The position numbers and the translations under genes were made by a program. From Pseudomonadota bacterium (lineage in GTDB: Bacteria; Pseudomonadota; Alphaproteobacteria; Rhizobiales; Xanthobacteraceae), in contig JAEXYA010000032.1 of assembly GCA_023451825.1 (NCBI GenBank), forward strand, positions 1 through 64,000: a stretch of 64,000 nt of DNA. Reading direction: 5' to 3'. The notes beneath the pieces were generated by a model. That model saw only the letters and a program-made list of their open reading frames with translations, was not told the origin of the DNA and ran no database searches. Shown here piece after piece: positions 61,314-64,000 of this stretch. How positions within the stretch are numbered: position 1 is the stretch's first letter; each line of letters starts with the position of its first letter.

Positions 61314-62783
61314 TTACCTCACCGCTTGCAGGAGATTTTGCAGCATCTGATCGATCGTCGCGACCAATTTGGCAGATGCGGAATATGTGCGCTCGATCTG
61401 GAGCATGAACGACATTTCGTCGTCCATATTGACGCCGTTGACGTTCGAGAGGGCAACGGCGCTGCGTTCCAGCAGCGTCTGGTTATAGGTCGCGTCAGCA
61501 CCGACCGTCTTTCGCTGTGCTTCAAGCCAGCTCACCGACGAGCCCGCAAAGTCGATCAGGGTCCCGCTGGGCTTGCCGAGGGCATTCGGATCGAATGGGC
61601 GAACAGCTCCCATGTCATCGACCAGGCCCTGAATGCGCGCAAAGAATCCTGCCTCACCGCCCGCATTGTAAACATAGTCGGCGCCATTGATGCCGCCATC
61701 GCGGATCAGGCTGGGATTGCCTCCCAGCGATTGGTCGACAAGATCCGTGACCCTGATGCTGCCTGCCAGCCCTGTGTTGATGACACCAGGCGCGGGCATT
61801 CCCGGACCGCCGCCATAGGTGAAGAGACCCGTCTGGTCCGGACCGCCGCCCCCCGTCTGATCACGCTCTGCAAAAACCTCGATCACGCCACGTGCAATTT
61901 CATCGAGCTGGTTTTGATAGGTCACCAGCTTGTCGTCGCGCAGCGTGGCGAGACCTGCCAGCTTACCGGAGCCGATGGGCATCACTGAGTTTGCACCCGT
62001 GACCGGCACGCCATCGATCACGACGGCATTCCCGGTCAAACCAGGCGTAAACGAATTTGTCGGCTCGAAGGCGACCGTTCGCGGCGTACGCTCGAACAGC
62101 GTCACACCAGAGTCGGTGTAGATGACCATGTCGTTATTGCCGCGCGTCGTGTAAGTGATGCCGACTTCCTGCGATAGTTTCGACAGAATGCTGTCGCGCA
62201 TATCCAGATGATCGGTGACGTCGGCTCCCGACGTTGTGCCCCTCACGATTGTCGTATTCACTTGCTCGAATTGCGCGAGCAACTCATTGATGGTCCTGAC
62301 CGACGTCGCCATTTCGGCATCGGCCTCTGAACGCGCCTTCTGCACCGTGGTGGTCGAATCGTTCAGCGAAACCGCCACGTCTTTCGCCGCTTTGACGGCG
62401 GCTTGGGCGAAAGTCACATTGTCCGGCGCGGATGTGTATTGCTGTAGCGCGCTCTTCAGCTTGGCCAGCTGCGCCGCGGCTGACTGGTCGAGTTCCGGAT
62501 CGTCGATGGTGACAGCTGCCACCTTCTGCAGGCCGTTATACAAGGCGTCCTGCTGAGACGTATTCGCGATTGCCTTGACCACGTTGTTAAACAATCCACC
62601 GCTGACCGCGCGCTGGATTCCATTGACATAGACGCCGCTGCCGGGTTGCGACACGATCAACGCATTTTTGCGGGAATAACCGTCCTGCTGCGTTCCCGCG
62701 ACGTTGCGCGAGATGACGGAGGACTGAACGCCCGCCGCCATGAGCGACGAGCGAGCCGAGTTGAGCGCAATCGTGAGTGACAT
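61314..62783 (-). CDS. flgK: Flagellar hook-associated protein FlgK
   Basis: The protein has 489 residues. The N-terminus SLTIALNSARSSLMAAGVQS, the SRNVAGTQQDGYSRKNALIV motif and the C-terminal EMSFMLQIERTYSASAKLV with IDQMLQNLLQAV mark FlgK. It is somewhat shorter than enterobacterial FlgK (about 545), normal for this group. It lies 33 bp behind flgE in the operon and close to flgL. Confidence 0.95.
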   Translation of the reverse strand: MSLTIALNSARSSLMAAGVQSSVISRNVAGTQQDGYSRKNALIVSQPGSGVYVNGIQRAVSGGLFNNVVKAIANTSQQDALYNGLQKVAAVTIDDPELDQSAAAQLAKLKSALQQYTSAPDNVTFAQAAVKAAKDVAVSLNDSTTTVQKARSEADAEMATSVRTINELLAQFEQVNTTIVRGTTSGADVTDHLDMRDSILSKLSQEVGITYTTRGNNDMVIYTDSGVTLFERTPRTVAFEPTNSFTPGLTGNAVVIDGVPVTGANSVMPIGSGKLAGLATLRDDKLVTYQNQLDEIARGVIEVFAERDQTGGGGPDQTGLFTYGGGPGMPAPGVINTGLAGSIRVTDLVDQSLGGNPSLIRDGGINGADYVYNAGGEAGFFARIQGLVDDMGAVRPFDPNALGKPSGTLIDFAGSSVSWLEAQRKTVGADATYNQTLLERSAVALSNVNGVNMDDEMSFMLQIERTYSASAKLVATIDQMLQNLLQAVR

Positions 62784-62816
62784 CTTGGGCCTCCGTCAGA
62801 ATCTGACGTGTGACGG

Positions 62817-64000
62817 TTAGCGCTTCAGGTTGACGAGAACGTCGAGCAGATCGGCGCCGGTCTGGAACACCTTTGAATTCGCGGTGTAGCCGCGTTGCGA
62901 CTCGATCATCGCAGTCAATTCGTTGGCGAGGTCGACATTCGATGCTTCGAGCGCTTCGGACTTCATCGTGCCGAGACCGCTTCTGCCGGCGAAATCAACC
63001 TGGATGTTTCCGGAATTGATGCTCACCGAATAGACGTTGCCGGCTTCCGGCGAGAGATTGTCCGGGCTCGGCACGGTCGCGAGCGGGATCTTGTAGGTGG
63101 CAAGCCGCGTACCATCGTCGAAGATCGAATACATCGTGCCATCGCTGGCGACTTCGACACGATCGAGGCCGCTTGGCGCGTTACCATTCGTTGTCGCCTT
63201 GAACTGGAATTCGTCTGCGACCTGGGTCAAGTTCGCCATGTCGAACGTAATGGCCGAACCGCCGGGGATATTGAAGGACATCGAGTTGGCGCTTCCGGCA
63301 TCCAGACGCCCTTTTCCGGTCGCGCTGACATCGAAGGTGAACGTTTCCGTCGACAAGGCAGCGGCACCATAGGGGAAGCCACCGCCAGGCGCCGCGTCGG
63401 CGCTGTTATAGATTTCGACGTCCCACGTATTTGCGCCGGTCTTGAACATATACATGTCAAGCTTCACCGCGTTGCCGATATTGTCGTAGGTGATGAGCGA
63501 CGTCTTCGACGTGAAATCCGGTGCGCCGGCGCTGATGGCCGCGTTCGCGTCGAGATTTGCGCCATCAAGCTTCGCCTGGGTCGTCGGATTCCCGACCAGG
63601 GTTTGCTGCGCGATATTGACGACTTGAAGATTGCCGAGACCATTGGCGACAACATCCGGGGCTGCGCCATTCCGAACATCGTAGCCCATCAGATAATAGC
63701 CGGCCGTGTTATAGAGATTGCCCTGGCCGTCCGGCACGAACGAGCCTGCGCGGGTCAGATACGGCGTGCCCCCGGCATCGCTGACGATGAAGAAGCCATT
63801 GCCCTGGATCGCGAGATCCGTGGCCGACGTCGTATAGTTCATCGTGCCGGGATCGGAGATCGCATAACGAACCTGCGTCTCGACGCTGCCCGAATTATAG
63901 TTTCCGCTACCGCTGCGCAGGATGAGTGACGAGAATTCCGTCGATGCGCGCTTGTAGCCGGTGGTATTCACATTCGCGATATTGTCGGCGACCGTCGCGA
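62817..64000 (-). CDS. flgE: Flagellar hook protein FlgE (N-terminus cut by window end)
   Basis: About 394 residues are in the window. The frame continues past the GTG at 63971 to the edge: the codons before it read ATVADNIANVNTTGYKR, which is the conserved N-terminal region of FlgE, so 63971 is not the true start. The body has the flagellar basal-body features YTTSATDLAIQGNGFFIV and FVPDGQGNLYNTAGYYLMGYD, and the C-terminal EASNVDLANELTAMIESQRG with FQTGADLLDVLVNLKR. It builds the hook. It should be the first or an early gene of the operon, with its promoter outside the window. Confidence 0.95.
   Translation of the reverse strand, partial: ATVADNIANVNTTGYKRASTEFSSLILRSGSGNYNSGSVETQVRYAISDPGTMNYTTSATDLAIQGNGFFIVSDAGGTPYLTRAGSFVPDGQGNLYNTAGYYLMGYDVRNGAAPDVVANGLGNLQVVNIAQQTLVGNPTTQAKLDGANLDANAAISAGAPDFTSKTSLITYDNIGNAVKLDMYMFKTGANTWDVEIYNSADAAPGGGFPYGAAALSTETFTFDVSATGKGRLDAGSANSMSFNIPGGSAITFDMANLTQVADEFQFKATTNGNAPSGLDRVEVASDGTMYSIFDDGTRLATYKIPLATVPSPDNLSPEAGNVYSVSINSGNIQVDFAGRSGLGTMKSEALEASNVDLANELTAMIESQRGYTANSKVFQTGADLLDVLVNLKR

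Noticed and set aside
63971..63971. GTG at 63971 as the start of flgE
   Set aside because: The codons before it continue the conserved FlgE N-terminus (DNIANVNTTGYK), so the gene is cut by the window end.
1..64000. CRISPR arrays, rRNA genes, insertion sequences
   Set aside because: No regularly spaced direct repeats, rRNA sequence or intact transposase gene were seen on reading.

Overview
The window looks like a piece of an alphaproteobacterial chromosome from the Bradyrhizobium / Rhodopseudomonas / Afipia group (Nitrobacteraceae). The base composition is high in GC. The gene content fits that group: MmcB, a DUF1236-like protein, a bacterial transglutaminase-like cysteine peptidase (BTLCP), PAS-rich hybrid kinases, and a FlbT/FlaF/FtcR-type flagellar cluster. 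The genus is inferred from remembered family distributions, not from a search.

Layout. (1) 0-15 kb holds ordinary single genes: mmcB (cut by the edge), a von Willebrand A protein, an MBL hydrolase, a LuxR-type regulator, a hybrid histidine kinase, a PHB-depolymerase-like esterase, a Met-x-Lys-Asp repeat protein, the sthA transhydrogenase, htpX, a luciferase-like monooxygenase, an SGNH-like protein and an SDR. Four intergenic palindromic elements lie behind genes here. (2) 15-26 kb is a cell-surface module: a LapG-like transglutaminase protease diverges from a 1409-residue FecR/cadherin-like/RTX adhesin. The adhesin is followed by its type I secretion ATPase and adaptor and by a CHASE2 adenylate/guanylate cyclase. 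(3) 26-29.5 kb is an alkanesulfonate-use operon (ssuD-ssuC-ssuB-flavin reductase) without ssuA. (4) 29.9-33.5 kb carries a PAS-GGDEF-EAL protein, a YccF protein and a polysaccharide deacetylase.

(5) At 33.78 kb is tRNA-Arg(CCG). Behind it lies an accessory block that is the most unusual part of the window. It holds two giant genes (2575 and 2260 codons, 2 bp apart) that I cannot assign to any family, then a 229-residue stand-alone caspase-like protein with a His60/Cys111 dyad. The three genes share a strand and good ribosome binding sites, and strong hairpins follow the second and third. They look like one operon and may be an undescribed protease-effector system. The block ends in about 3 kb of gene-poor DNA of odd composition with three small unknown genes.

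(6) 53-64 kb is a flagellar cluster. The regulator ftcR faces a long opposite-strand operon running from flgE (cut by the window end) through flgK, flgL, flaF, flbT, flgD, fliQ, flhA and fliR to four small genes resembling FliJ, the FlgJ rod-binding domain, FlgN and FliL. Many neighbours overlap or lie within 35 bp, so most of this operon is probably transcribed together.
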